A stretch of DNA of 49,254 nt from Rikenellaceae bacterium (GTDB lineage: Bacteria > Bacteroidota > Bacteroidia > Bacteroidales > Rikenellaceae): the NCBI GenBank assembly GCA_021201795.1, contig JAJQEF010000043.1, positions 1 to 49,254 on the forward strand, read 5' to 3'. The notes under the pieces are model-generated. The model did not search any database and was not told the origin of the DNA. It was given only the letters and a program-made list of their open reading frames with translations. Positions within the stretch are counted from its first letter, which is position 1; every line of letters starts with the position of its first letter. Shown here one piece after another: positions 34,361-43,964 of the stretch. The translations under genes and the position numbers were made by a program.

Positions 34361-35490
34361 AAATATTATACTGTATAGCATTTACTTCCAATTCCGGAGG
34401 AATGGAGCGTATCCTGACCGATAAAGTTAATTATCTTTCCGATAAATTAGATTACGACATTTCTATAGTCACTACGGACCAGAAAGGAGATAAACCGTTT
34501 TATCCATTGTCTCCAAAAGTTAAAACTATCGATATCGGTGTAAACTACAGGGAATTAAAAAATCTTCCGTTTATTAAGAAAGTTTTGAAGTTTAGGGAAA
34601 AAACGAAACTTCATAAAAAGAAATTAAAAAAACTGATAAACGAGACCCGTCCGGACATCATTGTATCCTTATATGGCAACGAATCCTATTTTCTTAATAA
34701 AATTAATGGCGGAAGTAAAACGGTTCTAGAGATACATTTCTCCCGATATTTTCGGAAACAGATGGAACGAAAAAATATCTGGAAATATGTCGATAAGTTT
34801 AAAGATATCCGGGATGCGTGGAAAATTAAAAAGTTCGACAGGTTTGTCGTTTTAACAGAAGAAGATAAAGGGTATTGGGGAAATACGGGTAATATAACCG
34901 TTATTCCGAATTTTGTAAAGGTCTATGCGGGCATGGTTTCCGATTTAAATAAAAAAAATGTTCTCGCAGTCGGCCGCATCAGCCACCAGAAGGGATATGA
35001 CCTTTTATTGAAAATATGGGAAATAGCATCGGTTAAAAATCCGGATTGGACATTGACAATAATCGGAAATGATTCAGGGAACGGAGAAAGGGAAAAACTT
35101 CTCGTTAACATCAAGGAAATGAATTTGGAAAAATCCGTCATCGTAAAAGATCCGACCGATAAAATAGAGCTAGAATATATTTATAGTTCCGTCTATGTCC
35201 TTCCTTCTCGGTATGAAGGACTTCCGCTGGTACTTCTGGAAGCTATGAAACACGGACTTCCGAGCGTATGTTTTGAGTGCAAATGCGGACCCAGAGATGT
35301 GATAACTGATAAAAAGGATGGATTTCTTGTCGAAGAAGGAAATGTCGAGGTTTTTGCCCATAGATTAATGGAATTGATGGAATCTTATGAATTACGAAAA
35401 AGCATGTCATCTGCCGCTATTGAAAAAGAAAAAACTTTTGATGAGGATGCTATTATGAACAAGTGGAAGGAACTATTTGAAAAACTGTAA
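34357..35490 (+). CDS. Glycosyltransferase family 4
   Basis: The 377-residue GT-B enzyme has an N-terminal acceptor domain (SNSGGMERILTDKVNYLS) and a C-terminal nucleotide-sugar domain: VGRISHQKGYDLLLKIW (about 205-221) and LPSRYEGLPLVLLEAMKHGLP (about 283-303), the E-x7-E donor motif. Donor and linkage are unknown. It overlaps wzy by 4 bp and lies 2 bp before a GT2 gene. Confidence 0.92.
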   Translation: MKILYCIAFTSNSGGMERILTDKVNYLSDKLDYDISIVTTDQKGDKPFYPLSPKVKTIDIGVNYRELKNLPFIKKVLKFREKTKLHKKKLKKLINETRPDIIVSLYGNESYFLNKINGGSKTVLEIHFSRYFRKQMERKNIWKYVDKFKDIRDAWKIKKFDRFVVLTEEDKGYWGNTGNITVIPNFVKVYAGMVSDLNKKNVLAVGRISHQKGYDLLLKIWEIASVKNPDWTLTIIGNDSGNGEREKLLVNIKEMNLEKSVIVKDPTDKIELEYIYSSVYVLPSRYEGLPLVLLEAMKHGLPSVCFECKCGPRDVITDKKDGFLVEEGNVEVFAHRLMELMESYELRKSMSSAAIEKEKTFDEDAIMNKWKELFEKL

Positions 35491-35492
35491 AA

Positions 35493-36329
35493 ATGGATAT
35501 TAAGATAGGAGCGGTTGCTGTTCTATATTATACTGAACTTAAGGAATATCTATCAACGACGAAATCTTTCATCGATGAAATAGACAAACTTATTATTGTA
35601 GATAATTCCGATAATCCCGATGATAATTTAGCATTTTATCAGGAAAAGATAATGGATACTAAAATTGATTATCACCATTTTTACAGTAATATAGGAATCG
35701 CGGGTGCGCTTAATTACGGTATGAATGCTCTGGGGAATCAAAATTATAAATGGATTTTAACTATGGATCAGGATAGTATCCTAGTGTCTAGCCTTTCACC
35801 CTATGTTGATTTTATACGGTCAAACCCGGGAAATGGAAAAATAGCGGCTCTGTCGCCTGCTTACGAAATTTATGGCACGGTTTCCCCGCAGAACAGGGAG
35901 CCATTTTTAAAAGTAAAGGTGGAGCAATCCGGGATGCTAATAAACTATGATATATTTAAAAATACCGGCGGTTTTCAGGATAAGTATTTTATCGATTATG
36001 TGGATTATGCTTACTGCATGGAACTAAAGAGGAAGCATTGCCTGATTTACTGCGTCCCTGAAGTTATTTTCAGACATAATCCCGGAGAACTTAAAAGATC
36101 GAAAATTTTTAAATATCCATTTAAATCGCAAAGCCCTGTGAGATATTATTACAGGTATCGTAACGGATTGGATTATTGCATCAAATACAGAGACTGGAGG
36201 CAAATGGTGATTTTACTAAAAGGATTGGTAGTCGCAGACTGCTTCGAGGACAAGAAAATTAAAAACATCAGTTACATATTAAAAGGAAGCAAAGATTTTT
36301 TTCGGAGAAAATGGGGAAAAATTAAATAA
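35493..36329 (+). CDS. Glycosyltransferase family 2 (rhamnosyltransferase-like)
   Basis: The 278-residue GT-A enzyme has VDNSDNPDDN near 36-45, SNIGIAGALNYGM (about 66-78), the DxD-type MDQDS near 91-95, and a C-terminal DYVDYAYCMELKRK followed by FRHNPG. The layout is close to the bacterial rhamnosyltransferases that use dTDP-L-rhamnose, consistent with rfbACDB in this operon. The acceptor is unknown. Confidence 0.88.
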   Translation: MDIKIGAVAVLYYTELKEYLSTTKSFIDEIDKLIIVDNSDNPDDNLAFYQEKIMDTKIDYHHFYSNIGIAGALNYGMNALGNQNYKWILTMDQDSILVSSLSPYVDFIRSNPGNGKIAALSPAYEIYGTVSPQNREPFLKVKVEQSGMLINYDIFKNTGGFQDKYFIDYVDYAYCMELKRKHCLIYCVPEVIFRHNPGELKRSKIFKYPFKSQSPVRYYYRYRNGLDYCIKYRDWRQMVILLKGLVVADCFEDKKIKNISYILKGSKDFFRRKWGKIK

Positions 36330-36372
36330 AATAAATATTTATTTTGTAAACTACTAATTCTAAAATATTTAT

Positions 36373-37485
36373 ATGTCTCAGAAAAAAGATATCGTTTTAT
36401 CCGCTGTTTCAATTAATTCCGGTGGTCCTTTATCCATTTACAGGGGGGCGCTCGAATATCTGTCCGGAAGCGAATATGCTCAGAAATATAATGTTAAAGC
36501 GATCGTTCATAAAAAAGAACTTTTTGAAGATATAAAAAATATAGAGTTTATATCAATTCCTCAGGCGGATAACTGGATCAAGAGATTATATTACGAATAC
36601 CGAGGATACAAAGTTTTGTCTAAGAACTGGAATATAAGATTGTGGTTATCATTACAAGTTACCTCCCCCTCGGTCAATGCTGATACAAGGGCGGTATATA
36701 TGCATAATCCGTCTCCGTTTTATAAATGGAAAATGAAGGATATTATTACCGGATATCGTTTTGTGCTTTTTGCTGTTTTCTATAAATATATTTACCGTAT
36801 TAACTTACATAAAAATAAGTATCTTATCGTTCAGCAAAATTGGTTGAAGGATGCGTTCGGTAAAATGTATTCCGTATCACCTGAGAAAATAATAATATCG
36901 ATTCCGGGAGACGAAAATAAAAAAACGTTTGTCCTTAATTCAACTGAAAATACCGATTCGACAACAACCTTTTTTTATCCCGCTTATCCCCGAATATTTA
37001 AAAATTACGAAGTTATATGCGAAGCGGTGAAATTACTTAATGAAAAAGGCATTGAGGGTTTTAAAGTAATATTAAGCATTGACGGTACGGAGAATGGATA
37101 TTCGGGAAGTGTAGTTAAAAAGTATAACGATTTATTCAATCTTTTTTTTGAAGGTATTATTCCGTATGAAAAAATGGGAGAATATTATTCAAATACAGAT
37201 TGTCTTATTTTTCCTTCGAAGCTGGAAACGTGGGGTTTGCCGGTATCGGAATTTTCTCTGTATAAAAAACCTATGCTGGTAGTTGATTTACCTTATGGGA
37301 GAGAAGCTGCTGCCGGAAGTTCATGTACCGCGTTTTTTAATCCGGACGATTCCGAGCGTCTTGCGGAATTAATGGAAAAGGTGATTTTAAAGGATTTGGA
37401 TGAATTTAAAAAAATTGAAACGTTCAAAAATCCTGCACCGTTTACTTCAAATTGGAATGAACTCTTTGATATATTAACGAAATAA
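36373..37485 (+). CDS. Glycosyltransferase family 1/4
   Basis: The 370-residue GT-B enzyme has an N-terminal Rossmann half (SINSGGPLSIYRGALEYLS) and a C-terminal donor domain with FFYPAYPRIFKNYEVICEAVKLL (about 199-221) and IFPSKLETWGLPVSEFSLYKKP (about 279-300). Donor and linkage are unknown. The 43-bp gap from the previous gene is the largest inside the operon. Confidence 0.88.
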   Translation: MSQKKDIVLSAVSINSGGPLSIYRGALEYLSGSEYAQKYNVKAIVHKKELFEDIKNIEFISIPQADNWIKRLYYEYRGYKVLSKNWNIRLWLSLQVTSPSVNADTRAVYMHNPSPFYKWKMKDIITGYRFVLFAVFYKYIYRINLHKNKYLIVQQNWLKDAFGKMYSVSPEKIIISIPGDENKKTFVLNSTENTDSTTTFFYPAYPRIFKNYEVICEAVKLLNEKGIEGFKVILSIDGTENGYSGSVVKKYNDLFNLFFEGIIPYEKMGEYYSNTDCLIFPSKLETWGLPVSEFSLYKKPMLVVDLPYGREAAAGSSCTAFFNPDDSERLAELMEKVILKDLDEFKKIETFKNPAPFTSNWNELFDILTK

Positions 37486-37493
37486 ATTATCAT

Positions 37494-38105
37494 ATGAAAG
37501 GAAATGCCGGGCAATATAATTTTTCTAATAAAATATACATGTTTTTCTGTCTCATTCGGACAAAACTTTTTTATCCTAAGGCACGGTTGATAAGGTTTCC
37601 TTTTGATATTCGAAATGGAAAACAGATTCAGTGGGATGAAAATTTTACAACAGGAAGATTGTGCAGGATAGAGGTGATTAACGATAAAGATTCGGATAAA
37701 AGTCAGAAAAAAATTTTTATTGGGAAAAATGTAAGGATGGGAGATTTTATACATATATCTGCATACGATTCCATTAAAATAGGAAATAACGTAGGCATCG
37801 GACCGAAAACCGTTATTACCGATGTTTCTCATGGGAATTTTGCTGAAAATGAAATTTACGACATCGATATAGAGTACGCAGAGCGTCCTTTGATGGGGAA
37901 AAGCGTTGAAATAGGTAATAATGTATGGATAGGAGAAAGCGTATCAATCCTCCCTGGGGTTACCATAGGGGATGGATGTATTATAGGTGCTATGACTAAT
38001 GTCGTGAGATCGATACCGCCTTATTCGATCGCAGTAGGTAATCCAGCCAAAGTTGTAAAAAAATATAATTTTGAAACCCGTTGTTGGGAACGTGTGAAAA
38101 AATAG
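37494..38105 (+). CDS. Left-handed beta-helix acyltransferase (WbbJ/CysE-like)
   Basis: The 203-residue protein has hexapeptide repeats from about 80 to 185: IGKNVRMGDFIHIS, IKIGNNVGIGPKTVITD, VEIGNNVWIGESVSILPGVTIGDGCIIGA and then IAVGNPAKVVKKY, the standard end of sugar O-acetyltransferases. It probably acetylates a sugar of the repeat unit. Confidence 0.9.
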   Translation: MKGNAGQYNFSNKIYMFFCLIRTKLFYPKARLIRFPFDIRNGKQIQWDENFTTGRLCRIEVINDKDSDKSQKKIFIGKNVRMGDFIHISAYDSIKIGNNVGIGPKTVITDVSHGNFAENEIYDIDIEYAERPLMGKSVEIGNNVWIGESVSILPGVTIGDGCIIGAMTNVVRSIPPYSIAVGNPAKVVKKYNFETRCWERVKK

Positions 38106-38122
38106 AAAATGAGTTTGACAAA

Positions 38123-39262
38123 TTGAATAAAAAAATTTTAATAACAGGGGGAGCAGGTTTTATAGGAAGCAATCTGTCTCTAAAATTAATCGATAAAGGA
38201 TACGAAGTTATTATTCTCGATAATCTGTCGCCGCAGATACATGGTTCCGATCCGGAAAAATCCTCTCAGCTATTTAATTCTGTTAAAGATAAAGTAGAGT
38301 TTATTAGAGGAAGTGTTGCCAAAAGATCTGATTGGGAAAGATCATTGCCAGGTGTGGATATTATTGTTCATTTAGCAGCTGAAACCGGTACGGGACAATC
38401 CATGTATGAGATAGAACGCTATTCGGATATTAATATCGGAGGTACTTCCATTATGCTCGACATATTGGCAAACGGTAGTTACGATGTCGACAAAATAGTT
38501 GTAGCATCTTCGCGCGCGATTTATGGAGAGGGTAAATATATTTGCGGAAAATGTGGATATGTTTATCCTGAGAGCAGGGCCGAATCGGATATGGATAAAG
38601 GGGATTTCGAGTGCAAATGTCCTTTATGCAGATCGGAATTGGAACTATGTGGTACGGACGAAAACTCAAAAATACATCCCATATCTGTCTACGGAATTAC
38701 TAAACAGGTACAGGAACAGTTGGTCATGACAGTATGTCCGACTATTGGAATTGTTCCAGTTTCCTTACGTTATCAAAATGTATATGGTCCGGGTCAGTCC
38801 TTAAATAATCCTTATACAGGGATATTATCTATTTTTTCAACCCGTATAAAAAATGGAAATAGTATAAATATTTTTGAAGACGGAGTTGAAGGTCGTGATT
38901 TTGTCTATATCGATGATGTTGTTGCTGCTACTATTCTTGCCATTGAGAAAGGAGAGGCTGGCGGACAGATATTTAATGTAGGAACTGGGATTCCAACTAC
39001 TGTTAATGAGGTGGCTGAAGTTCTTCTTCGAAGTTATGGAATACAAGTCCCTCTTACTATTACAGGGGATTATCGGTTAGGGGATATAAGACATAACTTT
39101 TCCGATAATACTAAAATACACGAATTGTTAGGTTTTAATCCTTTATGGAGTTTTGAAAAAGGAATTACAGAATTTGTTAATTGGGTGAATAGGCATGAAA
39201 TCCAGGAAGATAAATATGAATTATCTATAAAAGAAATGAAAGACAGAGGCATTTTCAAATAA
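38123..39262 (+). CDS. NAD-dependent sugar epimerase with inserted zinc ribbon
   Basis: The product is about 379 residues when started at TTG 38123, which gives M-NKKILITGGAGFIGSN, the usual SDR beginning; upstream in-frame starts would run into the acyltransferase gene. GGAGFIGS is near 8-15, the Ser/Thr motif ASSRAIYGEG near 125-134, and the catalytic YGITK at about 190. Between them is an insert with six cysteines in the patterns CGKCG and CKCPLC (about 138-172), resembling a zinc ribbon. A similar Cys insert occurs, as I recall, in dTDP-L-rhamnose 4-epimerase-like enzymes, which would fit the rhamnose genes; the substrate is otherwise unproven. Confidence 0.85.
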   Translation: MNKKILITGGAGFIGSNLSLKLIDKGYEVIILDNLSPQIHGSDPEKSSQLFNSVKDKVEFIRGSVAKRSDWERSLPGVDIIVHLAAETGTGQSMYEIERYSDINIGGTSIMLDILANGSYDVDKIVVASSRAIYGEGKYICGKCGYVYPESRAESDMDKGDFECKCPLCRSELELCGTDENSKIHPISVYGITKQVQEQLVMTVCPTIGIVPVSLRYQNVYGPGQSLNNPYTGILSIFSTRIKNGNSINIFEDGVEGRDFVYIDDVVAATILAIEKGEAGGQIFNVGTGIPTTVNEVAEVLLRSYGIQVPLTITGDYRLGDIRHNFSDNTKIHELLGFNPLWSFEKGITEFVNWVNRHEIQEDKYELSIKEMKDRGIFK

Positions 39263-39293
39263 CAAGCGTGTAGAAAAAATTATAATCGATAAT

Positions 39294-40112
39294 ATGAATG
39301 TAAGTATAGTTACATACCAAACAAAAATACAGGATCTCCTTAGATTATTTGATTGTATTTTAGGTGATGAATTAATTGAAAAAGTTTTTATAATCGATAA
39401 CTCTCCTACTGATGAACTTAAATATAAAATCCATAAATTATCTCCAAAGTTAACTTATATTTTCGGGCATGGCAATATAGGCTATGGCGGCGCACATAAT
39501 ATTGCAATTAGAAAATCCCTTTCTTATGGTGTTGACTATCATGTGGTTCTAAATCCTGATATTTATTTCGGAAAAGATGTTTTAGCCGAATTGAAATCAT
39601 TTATGGATAGGGAGGGTGATGTCGGAGCCGTTATGCCTAAAATAATCTATCCGGATGGGGAAATACAATTTTTGTGTAAATGTATGCCCAGACCTTTAGA
39701 TTTGTTCGGACGAAGATTTATTAAAAATAAAAACTGGGTTGAAAAAAATAACTACAGATATGAATTGAGAAAATCCGGATACGATAAATTGTTAAATGTT
39801 CCGTGTTTATCCGGATGTTTCATGTTTCTTAAGGTAGATGCTCTGAAAGATGTAGGTTTATTCGATGAAAAAATTTTTATGTATCTGGAAGATTACGATT
39901 TGTATAGAAGATTGCATCAAAAATATAAAACGATTTACTACCCGTTCGTTACCGTCATTCATGAACATGCTAAAGAATCTTATAAAAATAAGAAACTACT
40001 CAAAGCCCATATCAAATCATCCATTTATTATTTTAATAAATGGGGATGGTTTTTCGATAGGAAACGAAAAAAATTTAATAAGATTATTCTCAAAGAAATT
40101 GGATACATATAA
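39294..40112 (+). CDS. Glycosyltransferase family 2
   Basis: The 272-residue GT-A enzyme has IDNSPTDELKY near 33-43, GHGNIGYGGAHNIAIRKSL (about 57-75), the VLNPDIYF metal-site analogue (about 83-90), CLSGCFMFLK near 178-187 and MYLEDYDLYRRL near 203-214. The domain order resembles rhamnosyltransferases. It is the last gene of the polysaccharide operon and converges with the lipoprotein gene 2 bp away, with no terminator visible. Confidence 0.9.
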   Translation: MNVSIVTYQTKIQDLLRLFDCILGDELIEKVFIIDNSPTDELKYKIHKLSPKLTYIFGHGNIGYGGAHNIAIRKSLSYGVDYHVVLNPDIYFGKDVLAELKSFMDREGDVGAVMPKIIYPDGEIQFLCKCMPRPLDLFGRRFIKNKNWVEKNNYRYELRKSGYDKLLNVPCLSGCFMFLKVDALKDVGLFDEKIFMYLEDYDLYRRLHQKYKTIYYPFVTVIHEHAKESYKNKKLLKAHIKSSIYYFNKWGWFFDRKRKKFNKIILKEIGYI

Positions 40113-40114
40113 GA

Positions 40115-40588
40115 TTAGGGCATATTGTTTAAGAACTCATATACTTGCGTTCTTCCGGACTCTTCCAGAACGTACCATATTCCTTTATATTTGATTTTAC
40201 CCGTATCCTTCCAGAACATTATGAAAAGATTATCCAGATCATAATTTTCCACATAATCGATAATTATCGTATAATCCGGTTCTACCGTTTTTACCATGAT
40301 TCCGCCCTCGTTCCAGAAGTCATCGTAAGTACTGTTCCTTATAAGTCTTTCCAGTTCGTAAAGTTTACTGTAATCGGTTATAAGTAACGGATCTTGGCTA
40401 TTCTTATAAATAATTTTTATGGAATTAACATTGGAAGTATCTATATCGAAGCGGATGTCTTCTCCTACGATAGGTTCGTCCGGAAGTGGTTCATAAAGTT
40501 GTAATGGTATAGTCGTTCTGAATATACCGCAGCTGACGAATAATATTATAGAAATTAGTGCAGCAAAATAAATATATCTGTATTTCAT
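40115..40588 (-). CDS. Small lipoprotein of unknown function
   Basis: The 157-residue protein has a lipoprotein signal (ISIILFVSC, lipidated Cys at about 20) and then a short beta-rich domain. I recognise no family. It is transcribed against the polysaccharide operon and from the 267-bp region upstream of the porin. Nothing in the sequence links it to either neighbour. Confidence 0.72.
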   Translation of the reverse strand: MKYRYIYFAALISIILFVSCGIFRTTIPLQLYEPLPDEPIVGEDIRFDIDTSNVNSIKIIYKNSQDPLLITDYSKLYELERLIRNSTYDDFWNEGGIMVKTVEPDYTIIIDYVENYDLDNLFIMFWKDTGKIKYKGIWYVLEESGRTQVYEFLNNMP

Positions 40589-40733
40589 AAAGCGGTTTTT
40601 AAAAGTTGAATATGTAAATAATAAACCTGTTTTTTTATAAAAAATTAAATATTATGCGTTTTAATTATTAAAATACCACAAAAAGAGTATGCTTTTACGT
40701 ATTTAACGGTATCATAATATAGTAAAAAGTAAA

Positions 40734-40741
40734 TATTTTTG
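40734..40741 (+). promoter_or_regulatory. -7 element of the porin gene
   Basis: TATTTTTG is an exact match, about 115 bp before the ATG at 40856. The leader (about 105 nt) starts near AGGTGA (40743), which is complementary to TCACCT near 40789, so a hairpin could form; I recognise no riboswitch in it. Confidence 0.45.
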
Positions 40742-40855
40742 CAGGTGAATATTAAAATAATGTATAAATGAATCCGAGATCACCTTAAATTTCATCCGAA
40801 AAAAGTGTTTACTACGAATAAATGACACGAATTTAAATCAAATGAAATTAAAAGA

Positions 40856-41878
40856 ATGAGAAACAAAGACATTGCGGTCGCTGCGTTGATCTTTGCCGGT
40901 TTTACTTTTTCTGTCAAGGCACAGGACAAAACGGAAGAATTCGAAAACCGCCTTATTAAACTTGAAAATATAAGTTCGAAGCTTCCCCGAATATCCGGAC
41001 AACTGAATTTAAGGTACCAGTACCGGGAGAATAACGAAGTTAAGCATAACCTCGATGTACGTAGGGCTAGGCTTGATTTTAGGGGAGAGATCGGAACAAA
41101 ATTCGACTACCGTGCACAAATCGAATTTGCGTCGAACGTGAAGCTCCTCGACGGATTCGTGAAATGGAAACCGCTCGGTAATTTTTATGTCCAGGGAGGG
41201 CAATATAAGCTTCCCTTTTCGATTGAAAATCAATATTCGCCGTTCAACATGGAAACCATAGACTACTCTTTGGCTGTAAATTATTTAAGCAGTCTGGAGG
41301 ATATTTCCGGTATTAAGTCCAGCGGCAGAGATGTGGGTTTGATGGTCGGAGGTAATTTTTTTCAAAAGAACGGTTACAGCATAATCGAATACTCTTTGGG
41401 ATTGTTCAATGGCAACGGTATCAATACTTCAGACAATAACAGTACGAAGGATTTTTCAGGACTCGTTTATATCAATCCTGTGAAATATCTTTCATTGTCA
41501 GTTTCACATTATAACGGAAATTCCGGAACAGCAGGAAATAGTATCGAGCGCGTCCGCACCGGTTACGGTTTGAGATATGATGATAAAAAGATCGTGGTTA
41601 GAAGCGAATATATCCACGGAAAAACAGGGCATCTTAAAAGTAAAGGAGTTTACGTACTTGCCGGATATACTTTTATACATAAATTACAGCCGATCCTGAA
41701 ATACGATTATTTTAAAAGAGATAAGCATTCTGCAGCTACCAAGGTTAATGCCGCTTTGGTCGGAATAAACTATTTTATCAACCGTTCTCTAAAATTCCAG
41801 GTAAACTACTCTTATACCGATGTAAAAACCAGTAGTGATTACAGCCATGTCGCTGTGCAGTTGATAGCCCTCTTTTAG
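40856..41878 (+). CDS. OprO/OprP-type porin
   Basis: The 340-residue outer-membrane protein has a signal peptide (about 1-22, VKA|QD), a short coiled coil (EEFENRLIKLENISSKL, the trimerisation segment of this family), and a 16-strand-like barrel. DVRRARLDFRGEIGTKFDYRAQIEF (about 63-87) and GGQYKLPFSIENQ near 116-128 are typical of the phosphate-selective porin O/P family, and it ends with the aromatic VAVQLIALF. In Bacteroidetes, porins of this family are often found next to sulfate-assimilation genes. A sulfate or anion role next to a siroheme operon is therefore plausible but inferred. Confidence 0.82.
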   Translation: MRNKDIAVAALIFAGFTFSVKAQDKTEEFENRLIKLENISSKLPRISGQLNLRYQYRENNEVKHNLDVRRARLDFRGEIGTKFDYRAQIEFASNVKLLDGFVKWKPLGNFYVQGGQYKLPFSIENQYSPFNMETIDYSLAVNYLSSLEDISGIKSSGRDVGLMVGGNFFQKNGYSIIEYSLGLFNGNGINTSDNNSTKDFSGLVYINPVKYLSLSVSHYNGNSGTAGNSIERVRTGYGLRYDDKKIVVRSEYIHGKTGHLKSKGVYVLAGYTFIHKLQPILKYDYFKRDKHSAATKVNAALVGINYFINRSLKFQVNYSYTDVKTSSDYSHVAVQLIALF

Positions 41879-41882
41879 GTCA

Positions 41883-41951
41883 TACCAAGATATTGGTAGT
41901 AATTTACCCTGTTAAAGGGATTTATTACCATATGAATGCCGGGTATTTTTG
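41883..41951 (+). promoter_or_regulatory. Promoter region of the tetrapyrrole operon
   Basis: TATTTTTG (41944-41951) is an exact -7 element, with the weak -33 TTTA at 41921-41924 (19-bp spacer). A perfect 6-bp inverted repeat TACCAA-GATA-TTGGTA lies at 41883-41898, upstream of the -33 element. The predicted start (about 41958) falls after the in-frame ATG at 41932, so translation should begin at ATG 41977. Confidence 0.5.
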
Positions 41952-41976
41952 CACTGTAGATTTAAACAGTGTGAAA

Positions 41977-43964
41977 ATGCCCGAAATTCATTATAAAAAA
42001 AATATTAAAGCCGCGATCCGCAGTAGTCGTTTGGCAAAAGTGCAGGCGGAAGAAACTCTTGGGAAGTTTCCTAATATAACATATGAGTTTATTGTGTTGG
42101 ATTCTTACGGTGATAAGAATAAACACATCTCTTTAATGGAAGATATTTCTCCGGATTTTTTCAATCGTGAAATAGATAATGCCGTTCTGCACGGCGATGC
42201 CGATATTGCCGTTCATTCTGCTAAGGACCTCCCTTATCCGCTTCCGGAACATATTACTATTGCATCACTTATAGATTCTTTCGATCAATCCGATTCACTT
42301 GTTAGCCATGATGGTTCTACGTTGAAAGAACTACAGTACGGTGCAACAGTAGGAACAAGTTCAGTGGCCCGTAAAAACGAGATATTTAAAGTCCGACCGG
42401 ATATCGGGATCGTAAGTGTCAGGGGAACTATTGAAGAGCGAATGGCTCTTGTGGATAATGGTAAAATAGATGCTTTGGTAGTTGCGACATGTGCGCTTAA
42501 ACGTTTGGGTATAGATGACCGTATTGCGGAAGTATTGGATTTTACCACTCATCCGCTTCAAGGAAAAATAGCCATAACTGCGAGGAAAAATGATAAGGAT
42601 ACGATTTGGTTATTCTCTGATTCGGACATTCGCAAAAATTACGGTAAAGTAACACTCGTGGGATTCGGACCGGGAGATCCCGATCTTTTAACCATTGCTG
42701 GCGATAAAGCTCTGAAAAATGCAGATATAATTTTTCACGATGACTTATTGGATAAAGATTCTTTGGAAAAATATCCGGCGGAAAAAATTTATGTCGGTAA
42801 ACGAAAGGATAAGCATAGTCATTCGCAGGATGAGATAAACAGGCTTCTGTATGATGCAGCAGTTTCAGGTAAACAGGTTGTACGTCTAAAAGGAGGGGAT
42901 CCTATGATTTTTGCACACGGGCGAGAAGAAATAGATTATCTTAAAAAACTGCTTATCGAAGTTGAGGTTATTCCCAGTGTATCTTCCGGCATTGCCGCTG
43001 CTGCTTATACACAGATACCGTTGACCCATCGCGGAATTTCTTCATCCGTAGCTTTTTTTCCGGTCATGGTCATAACGGTAAATCATTGTCTATTCCGGAA
43101 GCGGATACCCTTGTATGCTATATGGGTGCATCGAATATCGGGAATATAGCAGGACAACTCATCGATAAAGGACTTGATGGTGATACTCCTGCCGTATTGA
43201 TTTACAATGTATCACGTATGGACCAGAAGGTTTTCAGATTTAAATTGTCGGAATTAAGGCGAACCGAACAGATTTTTCCAACCCCGTTAATTGCCATATT
43301 CGGAGAGGCAGCCGGATTGGATGGGAACATAAAAATCTTAGCAACCGGAACATCGTCGAAAGAATATAAGCACATGGGTAATATCGACCATGAGCCTTTG
43401 ATTGAAGTCAGAAAAATAGAAAATAACAAAACGCTGTATGCTGCTTTAGAAAAAATAAATACTTTCGACTGGATTTGTTTTACAAGCCGTTACGGGGTAA
43501 GGTATTTTTTTGAAAATATCCATGACCGGAAAATCGATTTAAGGGCTTTGGGTAATGTGGCTATAGCTTCTGTCGGTAAGACGACTACGAAAGAATTGGC
43601 TCGTTATAATATAATTCCGGATTTCGAATCACCGACGGAATCAGCCGAAGGCATTCTTTCGTATTTTAAAGAAAAGAATATTCGGAAAAAAAGAATTCTT
43701 CTGCCCAGATCCGATAAGGGTTTGAAAGAACTTTATGTGGGGTTGATAAAAACTGGAAATAAAGTTTACGACATACCGGTGTATACCAATACCATAAATA
43801 ATGTAGCCTCTTTCAAGGATCTCGAAAAATTTTACGGAGTAATCTTTTCATCTCCTTCCGGTGTCGAGGCATTTAAGAAAATTTACGGAGTTATTCCTGA
43901 TAATCTGTATTTGATTGCCCGAGGAAAAACCACAGAAAAAAGTATAAACAATACTGTTTTATGA
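41977..43964 (+). pseudogene. Fused HemC-like / uroporphyrinogen-III methyltransferase / HemD, frameshifted
   Basis: One gene fuses three tetrapyrrole enzymes. Residues about 1-222 match hydroxymethylbilane synthase domains 1-2 (IRSSRLAKVQAEE, HSAKDLP with the catalytic Asp, GTSSVARKNE, SVRGTIEERM). The third domain, carrying the cofactor-binding Cys (GGC region), is absent. SUMT follows from GKVTLVGFGPGDPDLL (about 223), with GKRKDKHSHSQDE, RLKGGDPMIFAHG and IPLTHRGISSSVAF, and then a HemD-like domain (DWICFTSRYGVRYFF) to 43964. At the seven-T run 43053-43059 the frame shifts; adding one T restores FFSGHGHNGKSLSIPE. As given, the first product ends at 43149 inside SUMT. It overlaps hemB by 4 bp. 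Confidence 0.87.

Noticed and set aside
40743-40855. Riboswitch in the porin leader
   Set aside because: Only a simple AGGTGA/TCACCT pairing is visible; no conserved core of a known riboswitch class could be recognised.
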